The notes: generated by a model not told the origin, from the letters alone. A stretch of DNA of 64,000 nucleotides from Maricurvus nonylphenolicus (GCF_042854845.1 NZ_AP031498.1:2418001-2482000), one strand, 5' to 3'. Counted from the first letter of the stretch, positions 44,322-54,328 are shown. A program made the numbers and translations.

Positions 44322-47300
44322 TTAGCTATCTGAAGCTGCTGCTGTCAGGTTTGAGCTGTCAGTGTGTTTAATCCCTGTACGTTTTTCCTCAATCCACAGG
44401 AACAGGGCAGGCAGCATCAGCAGGCATATAAAGGTGGTAAACAAAATGCCAAAGCCCAGGGAGACAGCCATTGGCACAATAAATTGCGCCTGACGAGAGG
44501 TTTCAAACACCATCGGCGCCAGGCCACCAAAGGTGGTTACCGTGGTAAGCAGAATAGGGCGGAAGCGGCGCATGGCTGCATCCAGGGCCGCTTGCCGTGG
44601 GGATACACCGGCCAGGCGTTGTTTATTGGCGTAATCCACCAGAATCAGGCTGTCATTCACCACAACCCCCATTAACGCCACGATGCCTTGCAGGCTAATG
44701 ACGCTGAGGCCGTAGCCCAGCAGCATATGGCCGAGTATGGCGCCAACGGCCCCAAAGGGAATAACCGAGATAATCAGCAGCGGCTGGATATAACTGCGGA
44801 AAGGAATGGCTAACAGGGCGTAGATCACCAGCAGGGTCATCAGCATACCAATTTGCAGGGCTGAAGCACTTTCGGCGGCATCGGCTTGGCGTCCGCGGTA
44901 ACTAACTTTCAGACCGGGGTATTGGACTTCCAGTTGCGGAACGATATTGGCACTGACCTCGGACATAACCGCGGGTGTTTGGCGTCGCGGTTGTACATCG
45001 GCAGTCACACGCACAATGCGTTGCCCATCGCGGCGAATAATTTTTGCCGGGGCGCGGGTTTTGGTGATATCAGCCACTTCCATTAGCGGCACGTGGGTAC
45101 CGTCCGGGGTGGTAATCAGCAGGCGTTCAATATCACCGGCGTATCGGCGCTCTTCTTCCGGTAAGCGTACCAGCACGGTAACTTCATTACGCTGGCGTTG
45201 CTGGCGGATGGCGCGGGCACCATAAAGCGCATGGCGTACTTGGCGGGCAACATCATCTGCGACGAGATTTAAAGCGCGGCCATGTTCGTTTAATTTTAAT
45301 TCCCACTGGGGTTTACCGTTGGTCAGGTCATTGCCGACATCGGCAACGCCGCCAAGTCCTTGCAGATAGTTTTCAAGCTCTTCACTGGCTTTTTGCAAAA
45401 CTTCTGTATCGCTATGGCGTAATTCAAGGGTTAAGCCTGCGCCGCCATGGGGGCCACCGCCACGCTCCGCGTCAAAGCTGAGGCTTTTTACGTTGGGGAT
45501 TTGTCCCAGTTGTTTACGCCAGCGGCGTACGGTTTCGTGGGCGCTGATGGGGCGAACTTCGGAAGGTGATAACAGCAGTGCGACTTCGACGCTGCTGCCT
45601 TCAATTTCGCTTTTAACATTCACCACCAGGCTGTTACTGCCTTTACCAAAACCGTTGCTTTGTTTTAAATCGTACTCTGCGGCCATTTCTTTTGCGGCAG
45701 CCTCCATGCGATCACGCACAACCAGGGCTTCGCTAAAAGGGGCGTCCAATGGCAGCTCGGCTTTGGCAACGGCCCACTCGCCTTCCAGTGGTGGGAAGAC
45801 ACTGAAGCCCATGCGACCACTGAAGGCGTAGGCAAAAACAATCATTAAAATCGCCACGGCGGTGGTAATGGTAACGCCGGGACGGTCCAGGCATTTCTCC
45901 AGCACTTGGCGGTAGCGACCATTGATAAAGTTGTGCAGGTGGTGGTCACACTTTTCCTGCAGTGCGTCGAGTTTTTGGCCCAGTTTGGAGTCGGTGGTTT
46001 CCTTAATATTTGCTAAATGTGTGGGAAGAATAAACAGAGCTTCGACCCAGGAAATCAGGAAACAGGCGATCACCACAATGGGGGTAACGCCAAACATCAT
46101 GCCCACCATGCCCGGTACAAACATCAGCGGCAGGAAGGCTACGACATTGGTTAAAATCGCGAAGGTTAAAGGCAGGGCTATTTGCCGGGCACCTTCCACC
46201 GCAGCTTGCTGGAAGGGAACGCCTTTCTGCATATTCTCGTAGATATTTTCCCCGGCAATAATCGCATCATCGACGACGATACCCAGGGCAATAATAAAGC
46301 CGAACATGCTGATAACATTGATGGAGACATCGAACAGTGGCAAAAACAGCAATGCACCGAGGAAGCTGGTGGGGATACCCATCACTACCCAAAATGCCAG
46401 GCGGTATTCCAGGAAAATACCTAGTAACACCATCACCAGGGTTAAACCGATAAAGGCATTCTTTAACAGTAAATCCAGACGCTGGGTGTAGGTTTTGGCA
46501 TCGTCATCAATAACCGTCAGGTGGGTTCCTGGTGGCAGCATGGCCTCCAGTTCATCCCACATACCGTACACGGCTTCGGCAATGGCATCGGGGGTTTGAT
46601 CTTCAACGCGGTATACTCGCAGTGTGACACCGGCTTGGCCATCGAAGGTAATTACACGGTTGGTATCTTCAAAACCTTCTCGAACCTCGGCAATATCGCC
46701 GAGTAATAACTGGTCGCCGGTGGCATCGCTGATAATGGGCAGGCGGGCGAATTCCCCGGCCCAGTAGCGGCGATCATCCACAGTTACCAGAATTTCACCG
46801 CTGGAGGTTTTTACCGAACCGGCAGAACGTTCAACTGCGGTGCGATTAATTTGCTGAGCAACATCCTGCAGGGTAAGGCCGTACTGCTGCAGGGTTAACT
46901 GTGGTACATCAATGTGGATTTCCTCGGCGGGCAGGCCGCGAAATTCCACCAGGGAAATCTGCGAAGATTGCAGAATACGATCTTTGAGTTTTTCCGCCAG
47001 GCGTTTAATGCTGACATTATCGAGGCCGCCATGGACGACAATCTCCATTACATCAATATTGCGGCTGCGCAAACTGATACTGGGTTGTTCTATACCGTCG
47101 GGGAAGGTATTGATGCGGTTAACCAGCTGCTGGATTTCCTGAAAGCTTTGCTGGGTGTCGGCGCTGGAGCGCAATTCCAAATTAACGCTGACATAGCCCG
47201 GTGTAATACGAACACTGGTTTCCTTAATACCATCCAGCCCGCTTAATTCGTTTTCAATCGGCAGGGCAACGCCGCGTTCCATTTCCGTTGGGGTGGCACC

Positions 47301-47498
47301 GGGGTAGCTGACGCCCACGTGCACCACATCAAACATCATGGTAGGCAGAAATTCTTTTTTGATTGCCAGCGACATCATCAGGCCACCGATGATCAGTACC
47401 GCCATTAACAGGTTGGGTGCAACCTTGTGCTGAGCCATCCAGGCGATTGGGCCCGGCTTGATTTGGCCTGATTGAATAGGATCAGTCGGTGTACTCAT
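44322..47498 (-). CDS. RND efflux pump inner-membrane transporter (AcrB family)
   Basis: 1058 residues, full length for an HAE1/AcrB-type pump with twelve membrane helices and two large periplasmic loops. The proton-relay pair Asp-Asp is present in GIVVDDAIIAGENIYE. The N-terminal cytoplasmic stretch leads to a first helix near 30-48. It exports drugs, detergents or metabolites with the adaptor and outer-membrane factor of the same operon. It overlaps the adaptor gene by four bases (ATGA). Substrate cannot be read. Confidence 0.92.
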   Translation of the reverse strand: MSTPTDPIQSGQIKPGPIAWMAQHKVAPNLLMAVLIIGGLMMSLAIKKEFLPTMMFDVVHVGVSYPGATPTEMERGVALPIENELSGLDGIKETSVRITPGYVSVNLELRSSADTQQSFQEIQQLVNRINTFPDGIEQPSISLRSRNIDVMEIVVHGGLDNVSIKRLAEKLKDRILQSSQISLVEFRGLPAEEIHIDVPQLTLQQYGLTLQDVAQQINRTAVERSAGSVKTSSGEILVTVDDRRYWAGEFARLPIISDATGDQLLLGDIAEVREGFEDTNRVITFDGQAGVTLRVYRVEDQTPDAIAEAVYGMWDELEAMLPPGTHLTVIDDDAKTYTQRLDLLLKNAFIGLTLVMVLLGIFLEYRLAFWVVMGIPTSFLGALLFLPLFDVSINVISMFGFIIALGIVVDDAIIAGENIYENMQKGVPFQQAAVEGARQIALPLTFAILTNVVAFLPLMFVPGMVGMMFGVTPIVVIACFLISWVEALFILPTHLANIKETTDSKLGQKLDALQEKCDHHLHNFINGRYRQVLEKCLDRPGVTITTAVAILMIVFAYAFSGRMGFSVFPPLEGEWAVAKAELPLDAPFSEALVVRDRMEAAAKEMAAEYDLKQSNGFGKGSNSLVVNVKSEIEGSSVEVALLLSPSEVRPISAHETVRRWRKQLGQIPNVKSLSFDAERGGGPHGGAGLTLELRHSDTEVLQKASEELENYLQGLGGVADVGNDLTNGKPQWELKLNEHGRALNLVADDVARQVRHALYGARAIRQQRQRNEVTVLVRLPEEERRYAGDIERLLITTPDGTHVPLMEVADITKTRAPAKIIRRDGQRIVRVTADVQPRRQTPAVMSEVSANIVPQLEVQYPGLKVSYRGRQADAAESASALQIGMLMTLLVIYALLAIPFRSYIQPLLIISVIPFGAVGAILGHMLLGYGLSVISLQGIVALMGVVVNDSLILVDYANKQRLAGVSPRQAALDAAMRRFRPILLTTVTTFGGLAPMVFETSRQAQFIVPMAVSLGFGILFTTFICLLMLPALFLWIEEKRTGIKHTDSSNLTAAASDS

Positions 47499-48712
47499 TG
47501 CGCCAACTCTCCACCGGCATTGCCTGCAACGTCAGCGGCAATTTGTGCTGGAGTGGCAGAATTATCTGGCCGCTTTTGTCGTGGTTTTACGGCTAAACCC
47601 GGAGCCGCAAAATCCATTCGGTTAGTCACAATGCGGCTGCCTGCTTCCGGCATGCCTTTAACCAGAATTTCATTGCGGCCACTGAATATAATATCCAGCT
47701 GGAAATTCTGCAGTTCGTTTTTACTGTCTACCCACCAGATACTGTCGTGGTTGTAGATCCAGGCAGGGGAGAGCGCAAAGGTGTTTTCCTGAGGCTCGCC
47801 ATACAGAGTGACTTCGACAAAATCATTGACCAGCAGTTGTGGTTGGCCTGGATTTTTCAGACCCAGGGGGTCATCAATTTCCAGTATGACTTTTACCTGG
47901 CGATCACTGCTGTCTACATCCGGGCGAATATTTAATACTTTGGCTTGACGGTATTCATTTGCTTGCCAAGCATTGGGCTGGCGAATTTGGGCCAGGCTGT
48001 CTTTATCGAGCCAGCGAATAAACTGACGTGGTACTTTGACTTCCAGCCAGAAACGCTCGGTGTTTACAACATCGTAGAGTGGGGCATTGGTATTGACCTG
48101 GCTGCCACGACTGATATGACGGTCAATTAGCTGGCCATCAAAGGGCATAGTGATACGGGCACGCTGTAAATCCAGTTCGGCTTTGGCCAAATCGGCTTTA
48201 ACCTTTTCGGTCTGTGCCTGTGCGGCGGCAATTTGTGGTTCACGTAATACCAGTGATTTATCTTCGGGGCTCAAGTTGCTACCAGCAAGCTCGAATTCTT
48301 CGCGAGCCAGCAGTTGTTGGCCTCGTTCCAGGGCGAGATCGGATTCGGCCTGAATCAACAGGGCCTTTTGTGTATCGACACTGAGTTGGAAATCGGACTG
48401 ATCAATCTGTGCCAGCCATTCGCCTTTATTCAACAGTGCACCGGGGGTGGCGTTAGCGTTGAGTGCAATGATCTCACCACTGACCTGAGCCTGTAGGGAT
48501 AATTGTTCTGCGGCGCGAACCGTACCGCCGGCAACCCACTGTGGGCGGTGGCTACCAGGGCTGATGACAGTGATATCGACCATGGGTTTAATATCCATGG
48601 GCGGTTTGCCTTTGGGCCGGGGGCTGGATTTCATCACCGCAAAGGCAATGGCAATCCCCAGCAGTAAAATGCCAACGGGCAGTAAACGTGATAGCAATGG
48701 TTTTACAGGCAT
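47495..48712 (-). CDS. RND efflux periplasmic adaptor
   Basis: 405 residues of the membrane-fusion (HlyD/AcrA-like) family. An N-terminal anchor (about 8-27, LPVGILLLGIAIAFAVM) is followed by a lipoyl half-motif VSGEIIALNANATPGALLNKG, a coiled-coil hairpin (about 115-185) and the second half-motif ITMPFDGQLIDRHISRGSQV. It bridges the RND pump and the outer-membrane channel. Middle gene of a three-gene operon. Confidence 0.9.
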   Translation of the reverse strand: MPVKPLLSRLLPVGILLLGIAIAFAVMKSSPRPKGKPPMDIKPMVDITVISPGSHRPQWVAGGTVRAAEQLSLQAQVSGEIIALNANATPGALLNKGEWLAQIDQSDFQLSVDTQKALLIQAESDLALERGQQLLAREEFELAGSNLSPEDKSLVLREPQIAAAQAQTEKVKADLAKAELDLQRARITMPFDGQLIDRHISRGSQVNTNAPLYDVVNTERFWLEVKVPRQFIRWLDKDSLAQIRQPNAWQANEYRQAKVLNIRPDVDSSDRQVKVILEIDDPLGLKNPGQPQLLVNDFVEVTLYGEPQENTFALSPAWIYNHDSIWWVDSKNELQNFQLDIIFSGRNEILVKGMPEAGSRIVTNRMDFAAPGLAVKPRQKRPDNSATPAQIAADVAGNAGGELAQ

Positions 48713-48773
48713 GAATCAGGTCTTTTAAATGGTAAAAATAGTTGTCTGTTAAGCTGTGTTTTAAACCAGCCCT

Positions 48774-50183
48774 TTAAGTCATATTAGGCGCAAAACCGCC
48801 TTGGCTTAGGGCCCGATAAAGCTGAATTCGCACTTCCAATAAGCGGCGCTGAGCATCCAGGCGTTGTTGTTCCAGCTCCAGACTACTTTGTTGCGCACTT
48901 AATAAATCCAGGAAGTCTGCTACGCCGTTCAAATAGCGTTTACCTTGCATCGAGGCGGTTCTTTGTGAAAGTTCGACACGTTCTTCCAGATTTTGTAAAA
49001 AATCAGCCAGCTGTTTTTCCTGAATTAAGGCATCCTCAACTTCTTTGACCGCAGTCAGTAAGGTTTGCTGGTAGTTGGCCAGGTTTTCCTGCAGTTGTGC
49101 ACGACGACGCTCTACTTGAGCGCGGCGGTTACCACCATCAATGACTGGTAATAACAGATTGGCAGCAAGGTTGCTGACCCAGGTATCCACCAAATCGGAA
49201 GACTTTTCGGCGCTGCCACTGTAGTCAGCACTCAAGCTAATGCGTGGAAAGCGCTCGCTGATGGCAGCGGCAACCGCGGCATTGGAAGCTTCCACTTGCG
49301 CCCATGCCTGTTGCACATCAGGGCGCTGCTGCAAGCGCTCAATAGGGATGCCGGTATCAGGCTGCCCAGGTAAAGGCGGGAGATTGACTCCGGCAGGGTA
49401 GTTCAGATTGTAGGGTGTTTGCCCAAGCCATAGCGCCAACTGATTGCGGTTGAGCTCAATATCGGCTCTCGCATTGATTAGTTGGCCTTCAAGGGTTTCG
49501 AGCAGTTGACGTTGGCGCCAGACATCGGTGATGGATACTCGACCGCGGCGAAAGCGCCCCTCAATGGCTGTCAGGGCTTTGCTGACTCTATCCTGTTGAG
49601 AGGTGAGTAATTCGGTTTCTTCCTGAGCAGCGACCCAACCAAACCAATATTGGGTAATATTGGCGGCAACCGTATTAGCTTGAACTTGCAGGGCAGCCTG
49701 GTCGGCTTGCAGTTCAAATTGTGCCTGTTTTGAGAGGCTGCTGATTCGTCCCCAAAAATCGATTTCATAGCTGGCATTGAGGCCGACATTCCAGTTATCG
49801 GACAGCTCGCGATCCGTACCATCGTCGACCCAACTGCGTTGGCGCTTACCGGTTGCGTTTAGCTCTGGGAATTTGTCACTGTTTACTTGCCGTAGATTGG
49901 CCTGGCTCTGTTGCAGTCTCGCCAGGGTAGCGGCCAAATCCTGGTTGGCTTGCAGGCCGGTTTCAACCCACTGGTTGAGGTGTAAGTCGTTGAAATCCTG
50001 CCACCAGTTTTGCGAGGCTGCTTGGGGTAGGGTTGCCGTGTTTTGCTGAGCGGCCTGATGGCTAAAGCGTTCGGGCAGTTCAGGCATCGAAGTGCTTATG
50101 GGCTGGTAGGTGCAGCCCATAAGTAAAAACGGGGAGGCTAAACCAATCGTCAGCCCCTTAGGTAGCAGTCGCAACGGCTTCAT
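48774..50183 (-). CDS. RND outer-membrane factor lipoprotein (NodT/OprM type)
   Basis: 469 residues from ATG 50183. The signal peptide ends in lipobox LLMGC, so the protein should be acylated. Two TolC-like repeats follow, with LNASYEIDFWGRISSLSKQA and FRRGRVSITDVWRQRQLLE in the first half and LSADYSGSAEKSS and YLNGVADFLDLLSAQQSSLE in the second. The longer frame to 50348 would hide the signal peptide. First gene of the efflux operon, with 62 bases between it and the adaptor gene. Repeated motifs at 50215-50278 lie just upstream. Confidence 0.88.
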   Translation of the reverse strand: MKPLRLLPKGLTIGLASPFLLMGCTYQPISTSMPELPERFSHQAAQQNTATLPQAASQNWWQDFNDLHLNQWVETGLQANQDLAATLARLQQSQANLRQVNSDKFPELNATGKRQRSWVDDGTDRELSDNWNVGLNASYEIDFWGRISSLSKQAQFELQADQAALQVQANTVAANITQYWFGWVAAQEETELLTSQQDRVSKALTAIEGRFRRGRVSITDVWRQRQLLETLEGQLINARADIELNRNQLALWLGQTPYNLNYPAGVNLPPLPGQPDTGIPIERLQQRPDVQQAWAQVEASNAAVAAAISERFPRISLSADYSGSAEKSSDLVDTWVSNLAANLLLPVIDGGNRRAQVERRRAQLQENLANYQQTLLTAVKEVEDALIQEKQLADFLQNLEERVELSQRTASMQGKRYLNGVADFLDLLSAQQSSLELEQQRLDAQRRLLEVRIQLYRALSQGGFAPNMT

Positions 50184-50214
50184 GATCGCTATTCTTGGAT
50201 TACCTTCGTTGTAA

Positions 50215-50278
50215 GACTTCTTTATACGATGTATGACTTCTTTATACGACTTTTCTTTTATACGACTTCTGTGTACGA
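50215..50278. repeat. Four tandem GACTTCT...TACGA motifs upstream of the efflux operon
   Basis: Plus-strand units: 50215-50229 and 50235-50249 (both GACTTCTTTATACGA, 20 bases apart), a longer variant at 50248-50265 and GACTTCTGTGTACGA at 50264-50278. They lie 32-95 bases before the start of the outer-membrane factor gene. Possible multi-site operator for a regulator not in this window. Too short and varied for a CRISPR. Confidence 0.6.
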
Positions 50279-50409
50279 AAAGTTCCCGTAAAAAGTTCAA
50301 CGAACGCGGAAAGACAAAGATTAATAGCGTATCAAGAATCATTTGCACTTAAAAGCCGGTTAGCATTTCTTTGCCTTTAAGCGTCAGGGACCTTTGATCA
50401 CTTCATCTT

Positions 50410-51897
50410 CTAGGTACCGCAAAATGTCTGGTAGTCGCTGTCAAAGCCTTCGCCGCTATCCTGGTATTGCGGGGTATCCGCAGTTTCCTGGTAAGGGTTC
50501 CGTAATACATCAAGGAAACTGAGTGCCGCTTCCGGGCTACCACTGCTTTCGCAAGCTTGCAGCACCGCTTCTACATGATGGTTGCGGGGAATTACCACCG
50601 GGTTCTGCTGGCGCATCGAGGACTGAATCGTATCTACGTCAGTGTCTTGCTGAGTAACGCGCTGGCGCCAAGTGTTGTAGGTATCGGCCAGTTTTTCGCT
50701 GAGATATTGGTGAGAGGCTTCATCATTCAACGACTTGGTCAGGTGGTTGAAGGTTTGGGTGTAATCCATCTTACGAGCTGTAAGTTGATCCAGGATTTCC
50801 AGCATGATGGTCTCATCGCCATCTTTGGCTTCAACAAAACCGAGCTTGGCGGCCAGCATCTGCTGGTGTGCTTTCTCAAAGCGTTCGGCAAAGCCGTTGA
50901 TCAGATCTTTAATTTGATCGAGGAGATCTTCTTTTACCTCAGGTTCAGCGTCACTGTTTTCTGGTTGCTCTTTTAAGCAGAGTGATAGCAGGCTTTCGGC
51001 AAAGCGCGTCATGTTCCAAAGCGCAATATTGGCCTGGTTGCCGTATGCATAACGGCCCTGATGATCAATCGAGCTGTAGACAGTGCGGGGATCATAGTCA
51101 CCCAGCATGGCGCAGGGGCCAAAGTCGATGGTGTCACCTGAGATAGCCGTGTTATCTGTATTCATAACACCGTGAATAAAACCGACCCGCAGCCAGTGAA
51201 TCACCAGGTTAATTTGCCGCTCGATGGCCTTTTCCAGCAACAACACATTGCGGTCACCTTCCATGTCATTAATCTCTGGAAAATGGCGGTCGATGGTGTA
51301 ATCACGAAGAACGGTAAGGGATTCTTTATCGCCGCGAGCGCTGAAAAACTGAAAACTGCCCACGCGAATATGGCTTGAGCCAACACGGGTAACCACGGCA
51401 CCGGGGTGTGGTTGCTGGCGATAAACAGTTTCGCCGGTAAGGGTTACCGCCAGGCAGCGCGTAGTGGGCACGCCGAGGGCATGCATCGCCTCGCTCATAA
51501 TAAATTCACGCACCGCAGGCCCAATCGCGCAGCGGCCATCGCCACCTCTGGAGAAAGCGCTGGTACCGGAGCCTTTAAGTTGCAGATCCCAACGTATGCC
51601 TTGCGTGTCGAGCAGTTCTCCCAATAGGTGGGCGCGGCCATCACCCAATTGCGGGTTAAATTGGCCAAATTGGTGCCCGGCATAGGCGGCTGAAAGTGGC
51701 TCCGCGCCTTCCAATAATTGGTTGCCCGAGAAATATTGGGCTAGGGCATCGGTGTCCTTTTGCAGTTCCTGTGGGATCTGTAACTGATCTGCCAGCGCTG
51801 AATTCCATAAGAACAGTTGAGGATTGTCGACTGGAGTAGGGTGGGAAGGATCGAAAAAACGCTCGCCGAGCTTGATATAGGTGTTGGAAAACTGCAT
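50410..51897 (-). CDS. selO: SelO/YdiU-family protein AMPylase
   Basis: 495 residues from ATG 51897, which follows AAGGAAAGGAT; the frame opens to 51987 but the family begins near this ATG. SelO is a pseudokinase-fold enzyme that transfers AMP to Ser, Thr or Tyr of proteins and takes part in oxidative-stress response. Motifs: GHQFGQFNPQLGDGRAHLLGE by sense, LKGSGTSAFSRGGDGRC, REFIMSEAMHALGVPTTR and GVMNTDNTAISG with the metal-binding Asn/Asp. No C-terminal selenocysteine; it ends in FCGT, a cysteine near the terminus. Confidence 0.9.
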   Translation of the reverse strand: MQFSNTYIKLGERFFDPSHPTPVDNPQLFLWNSALADQLQIPQELQKDTDALAQYFSGNQLLEGAEPLSAAYAGHQFGQFNPQLGDGRAHLLGELLDTQGIRWDLQLKGSGTSAFSRGGDGRCAIGPAVREFIMSEAMHALGVPTTRCLAVTLTGETVYRQQPHPGAVVTRVGSSHIRVGSFQFFSARGDKESLTVLRDYTIDRHFPEINDMEGDRNVLLLEKAIERQINLVIHWLRVGFIHGVMNTDNTAISGDTIDFGPCAMLGDYDPRTVYSSIDHQGRYAYGNQANIALWNMTRFAESLLSLCLKEQPENSDAEPEVKEDLLDQIKDLINGFAERFEKAHQQMLAAKLGFVEAKDGDETIMLEILDQLTARKMDYTQTFNHLTKSLNDEASHQYLSEKLADTYNTWRQRVTQQDTDVDTIQSSMRQQNPVVIPRNHHVEAVLQACESSGSPEAALSFLDVLRNPYQETADTPQYQDSGEGFDSDYQTFCGT

Positions 51898-52030
51898 TGA
51901 TCCTTTCCTTGCTGATGTAGTCGAGACTTCTTTGTAAGGGGCTTCGATTCTAGCAGCTAAATGTAGCTTCGATCTAACCACATTCACTTCCTGATCCTGA
52001 GGTGTTAGACTGCTGCGCTGATAATGTAAG

Positions 52031-52045
52031 TGATAATAATCATCA
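52031..52045 (+). promoter_or_regulatory. Fur box upstream of DUF3649-PepSY-DUF3325 operon
   Basis: TGATAATAATCATCA is one mismatch from the 7-1-7 Fur consensus TGATAATnATTATCA. It lies 38 bases before the DUF3649 start. I could not place -35/-10 hexamers with confidence. Confidence 0.75.
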
Positions 52046-52082
52046 TTTGTGTTTGGTGTGGTTGTTGAGGGATTGTAAGGGA

Positions 52083-52370
52083 ATGTCGACAGAACTATTC
52101 AGTGCCAAAAAAAGCCGCCTTTTGGCGTCGATTGTGGGGGTTATGGTAGCCAGTACCGTGCTAACCGCTGCAATGCCTGCTTATCTGCCCTTTTCCCAGG
52201 GGGATACCATCGCTGGGCCTATTCTTTTATTCCCCATCACTTGGGTGGTGTTGTTTCTGTTTAGCCTGGTCACCACCAGTATTACCCGGGTATGGACGGT
52301 GCTCGGGGGTATCACTCTGAGTCACGCTGCAATTATTTACTTTGCACTTAATTCCATGGGGGCTCAGTAG
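52083..52370 (+). CDS. DUF3649 iron-uptake membrane protein
   Basis: 95 residues from ATG 52083. Three membrane segments: ASIVGVMVASTVLTAAMPAY, then GPILLFPITWVVLFLFSLV and GGITLSHAAIIYFAL. The length and order match DUF3649 proteins, which typically precede PepSY and DUF3325 genes in iron-regulated operons. The frame opens at 52002, but that extension has no ribosome site and covers the Fur box. Function is unknown beyond the iron context. Confidence 0.8.
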   Translation: MSTELFSAKKSRLLASIVGVMVASTVLTAAMPAYLPFSQGDTIAGPILLFPITWVVLFLFSLVTTSITRVWTVLGGITLSHAAIIYFALNSMGAQ

Positions 52371-52402
52371 CAGCAGTCATAGAGACTGGTGTGAGAATTG
52401 TT

Positions 52403-54049
52403 ATGCGCAGAGATACGTTAAAGAAGTTTTACAGTGTTCACAGTTGGGTTGGGGTTATCACCGGCATTCTACTTTTTATCATCGCGTTTAGTGGGGCGGT
52501 GTCGGTATTTGGTAGTCCCGATCTAAAGATTTGGTCAAACCCCAGCTTACATACCGAAGTGACGGTTGATCCAGTCAAGCTTGATAAGCTGGCAGAGGAA
52601 TATGCCGTAGATATTCCCCAGGAATTTCTGCATGAAGTCGTGGTACTGCTGCCAGGCGCTAAAGCGTTTGGGGATTTATACCTGTTGTTTGAAACGGATC
52701 ACGGGCCGGATGAACGAGTTATTGCCTATAGCTTTGATCCGCATACCTTAGCGCTAAAAGAGCGTAAAGAAGGTCCTCCGAAAGAGGTGTTTGCCGAAGA
52801 GCAAATGACTCTGGAATCTTTTATCACCCATTTTCACGCAAACCTGCATCTAGGTCGTCTGGGTTTGATCCTGACGGGGTTGTTGGGTCTAACTCTGATG
52901 GCCTCGATTGTTACTGGTGTGATTATCCATCGCAAAATTCTCAAGGAGATGTTCAGCTTCCGGCCCTTACGCAGTCTGCGTTTAATGCTAACCGATAGCC
53001 ATAAGGTACTGAGCGTTTGGGGGCTGCTATTTCACGGTATGATCGGTTTTACCGGTGCTTTTTTGGGGCTGGCAACGGTTATTTTATTGCCGGCAGCGGC
53101 CTTTGTAAGTTTTCAGGGCGATCAAGACAAGCTCCTGGAAACCTTTCAGCCCGAGCGCATGCCAGTTTTAAGTGGCGAACCCGCCGACATGCAAATCGAT
53201 ACCGTGTTGTTAAAGAGTGATCAGCTAGGCGAGACAACTCGCAGCATTGTTATTATGGGGTGGGGTGATAAAAATGCGCTCGCCTTCAGCAACACCTACG
53301 GTGGTGATGAGATGGCTTTTCAAACCCACAGTTTTCAGCTTCAGGATGGCAAGGTACTGGAAACAACCACCAGTTTTGAATTGGTGGGTGGCGTGAGTGG
53401 CCCGATTTTGGACCTTATGTTCCCATTACACTTTGGTAGCTTTGGTGGTTTGCCGGTAAGAATTATCTGGGCGCTACTGGGTTTAAGTACCGCACTAATT
53501 GCGGTTACGGGCATGATGATTTGGGTTGAGCGCCGGGCCTATGGTGCGGAAGGTGATTTAAAGCCCGAGAGCTATATGCGGTTGAGTAAACTCACCATCG
53601 GTAGTTGTTCCGGTATGGTTGTCGCCTTGGCTGCCATGTTTTGGGGGCAGCGCCTTTTGCCCGCGTATGTGCCGGAGCTTTTCTTCGTAGTTTGGCTTTT
53701 GTGTTTGGTTTACGCTTTTAGCCGTTCAAACAATTATCAAAGTAATCGGCAGTTATTGGGTGTAGCAGGATTATTATTGGCGGCTGTGCCTTTTGTGGAT
53801 GTGGCTACGTTGGAGCACCATCTCTTTAACAGTATGGCCGGTACCCATACACATCTGGCGATTATTGATGTGGTGTTATTTTTAAGTGGTGGCATATTGC
53901 TCTATATCGCCAAACGTCTACCTTCTGAGCGTCAAGAAGAGCAACATCGCGCGCATAAAACCAAGCAAACCGCGCTGGATGAAGAGCTTGAAGAGTCAGG
54001 TGAAACCTTGGTAGATACTTCCACTTCAACCCAAGTTACAGAGGCTTAA
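52403..54049 (+). CDS. PepSY-associated membrane protein (PiuB type)
   Basis: 548 residues from ATG 52403 (GTG 52391 is possible). First helix about 15-38 (WVGVITGILLFIIAFSGAV), further helices near 160-185, 215-245 and 355-385, and a C-terminal set of four helices (about 400-520). The middle PepSY region follows HFHANLHLGRLG. The C-terminal tail is acidic and Gln/Glu-rich. Genes of this type are iron-repressed and associated with siderophore uptake, probably as inner-membrane reductases. It sits between DUF3649 and DUF3325 genes behind a Fur box. Confidence 0.85.
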   Translation: MRRDTLKKFYSVHSWVGVITGILLFIIAFSGAVSVFGSPDLKIWSNPSLHTEVTVDPVKLDKLAEEYAVDIPQEFLHEVVVLLPGAKAFGDLYLLFETDHGPDERVIAYSFDPHTLALKERKEGPPKEVFAEEQMTLESFITHFHANLHLGRLGLILTGLLGLTLMASIVTGVIIHRKILKEMFSFRPLRSLRLMLTDSHKVLSVWGLLFHGMIGFTGAFLGLATVILLPAAAFVSFQGDQDKLLETFQPERMPVLSGEPADMQIDTVLLKSDQLGETTRSIVIMGWGDKNALAFSNTYGGDEMAFQTHSFQLQDGKVLETTTSFELVGGVSGPILDLMFPLHFGSFGGLPVRIIWALLGLSTALIAVTGMMIWVERRAYGAEGDLKPESYMRLSKLTIGSCSGMVVALAAMFWGQRLLPAYVPELFFVVWLLCLVYAFSRSNNYQSNRQLLGVAGLLLAAVPFVDVATLEHHLFNSMAGTHTHLAIIDVVLFLSGGILLYIAKRLPSERQEEQHRAHKTKQTALDEELEESGETLVDTSTSTQVTEA

Positions 54050-54058
54050 GGATTAGTT

Positions 54059-54328
54059 ATGTCGCTATTAATCGTATTGTTAAGTCTTGTTTTAGCTGGT
54101 GTGGCTACGTTTCTTTTTGCTAAGGCAAGCAGAAAAGAACTACGTAGCCGAAAGTCTTTACGGGTAGCACTTAGAATGGCAGGTTTTGTGGCTGCTGAAA
54201 TATGTCTGCTGTTAATTTGTCAGATATATCCAACGTTGCAGGCTGTGTTTATTTGGTTGGGGGTTATTTCTTTGGCTGCGACGGTGACGGTTTTTCTGTT
54301 GCCGAAGTTTGATAAGGTTAACAGCTAA
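54059..54328 (+). CDS. DUF3325 membrane protein
   Basis: 89 residues, three membrane segments (about 2-20, 40-58 and 62-82). AAGGA precedes the ATG. Position after a PiuB-type gene and the length match DUF3325, the third member of the iron-regulated DUF3649-PepSY-DUF3325 set. Function unknown. Confidence 0.75.
   Translation: MSLLIVLLSLVLAGVATFLFAKASRKELRSRKSLRVALRMAGFVAAEICLLLICQIYPTLQAVFIWLGVISLAATVTVFLLPKFDKVNS

Noticed and set aside
50213..50279. CRISPR-like array
   Set aside because: Units are about 15 bases, irregularly spaced and without unique spacers; no cas genes.
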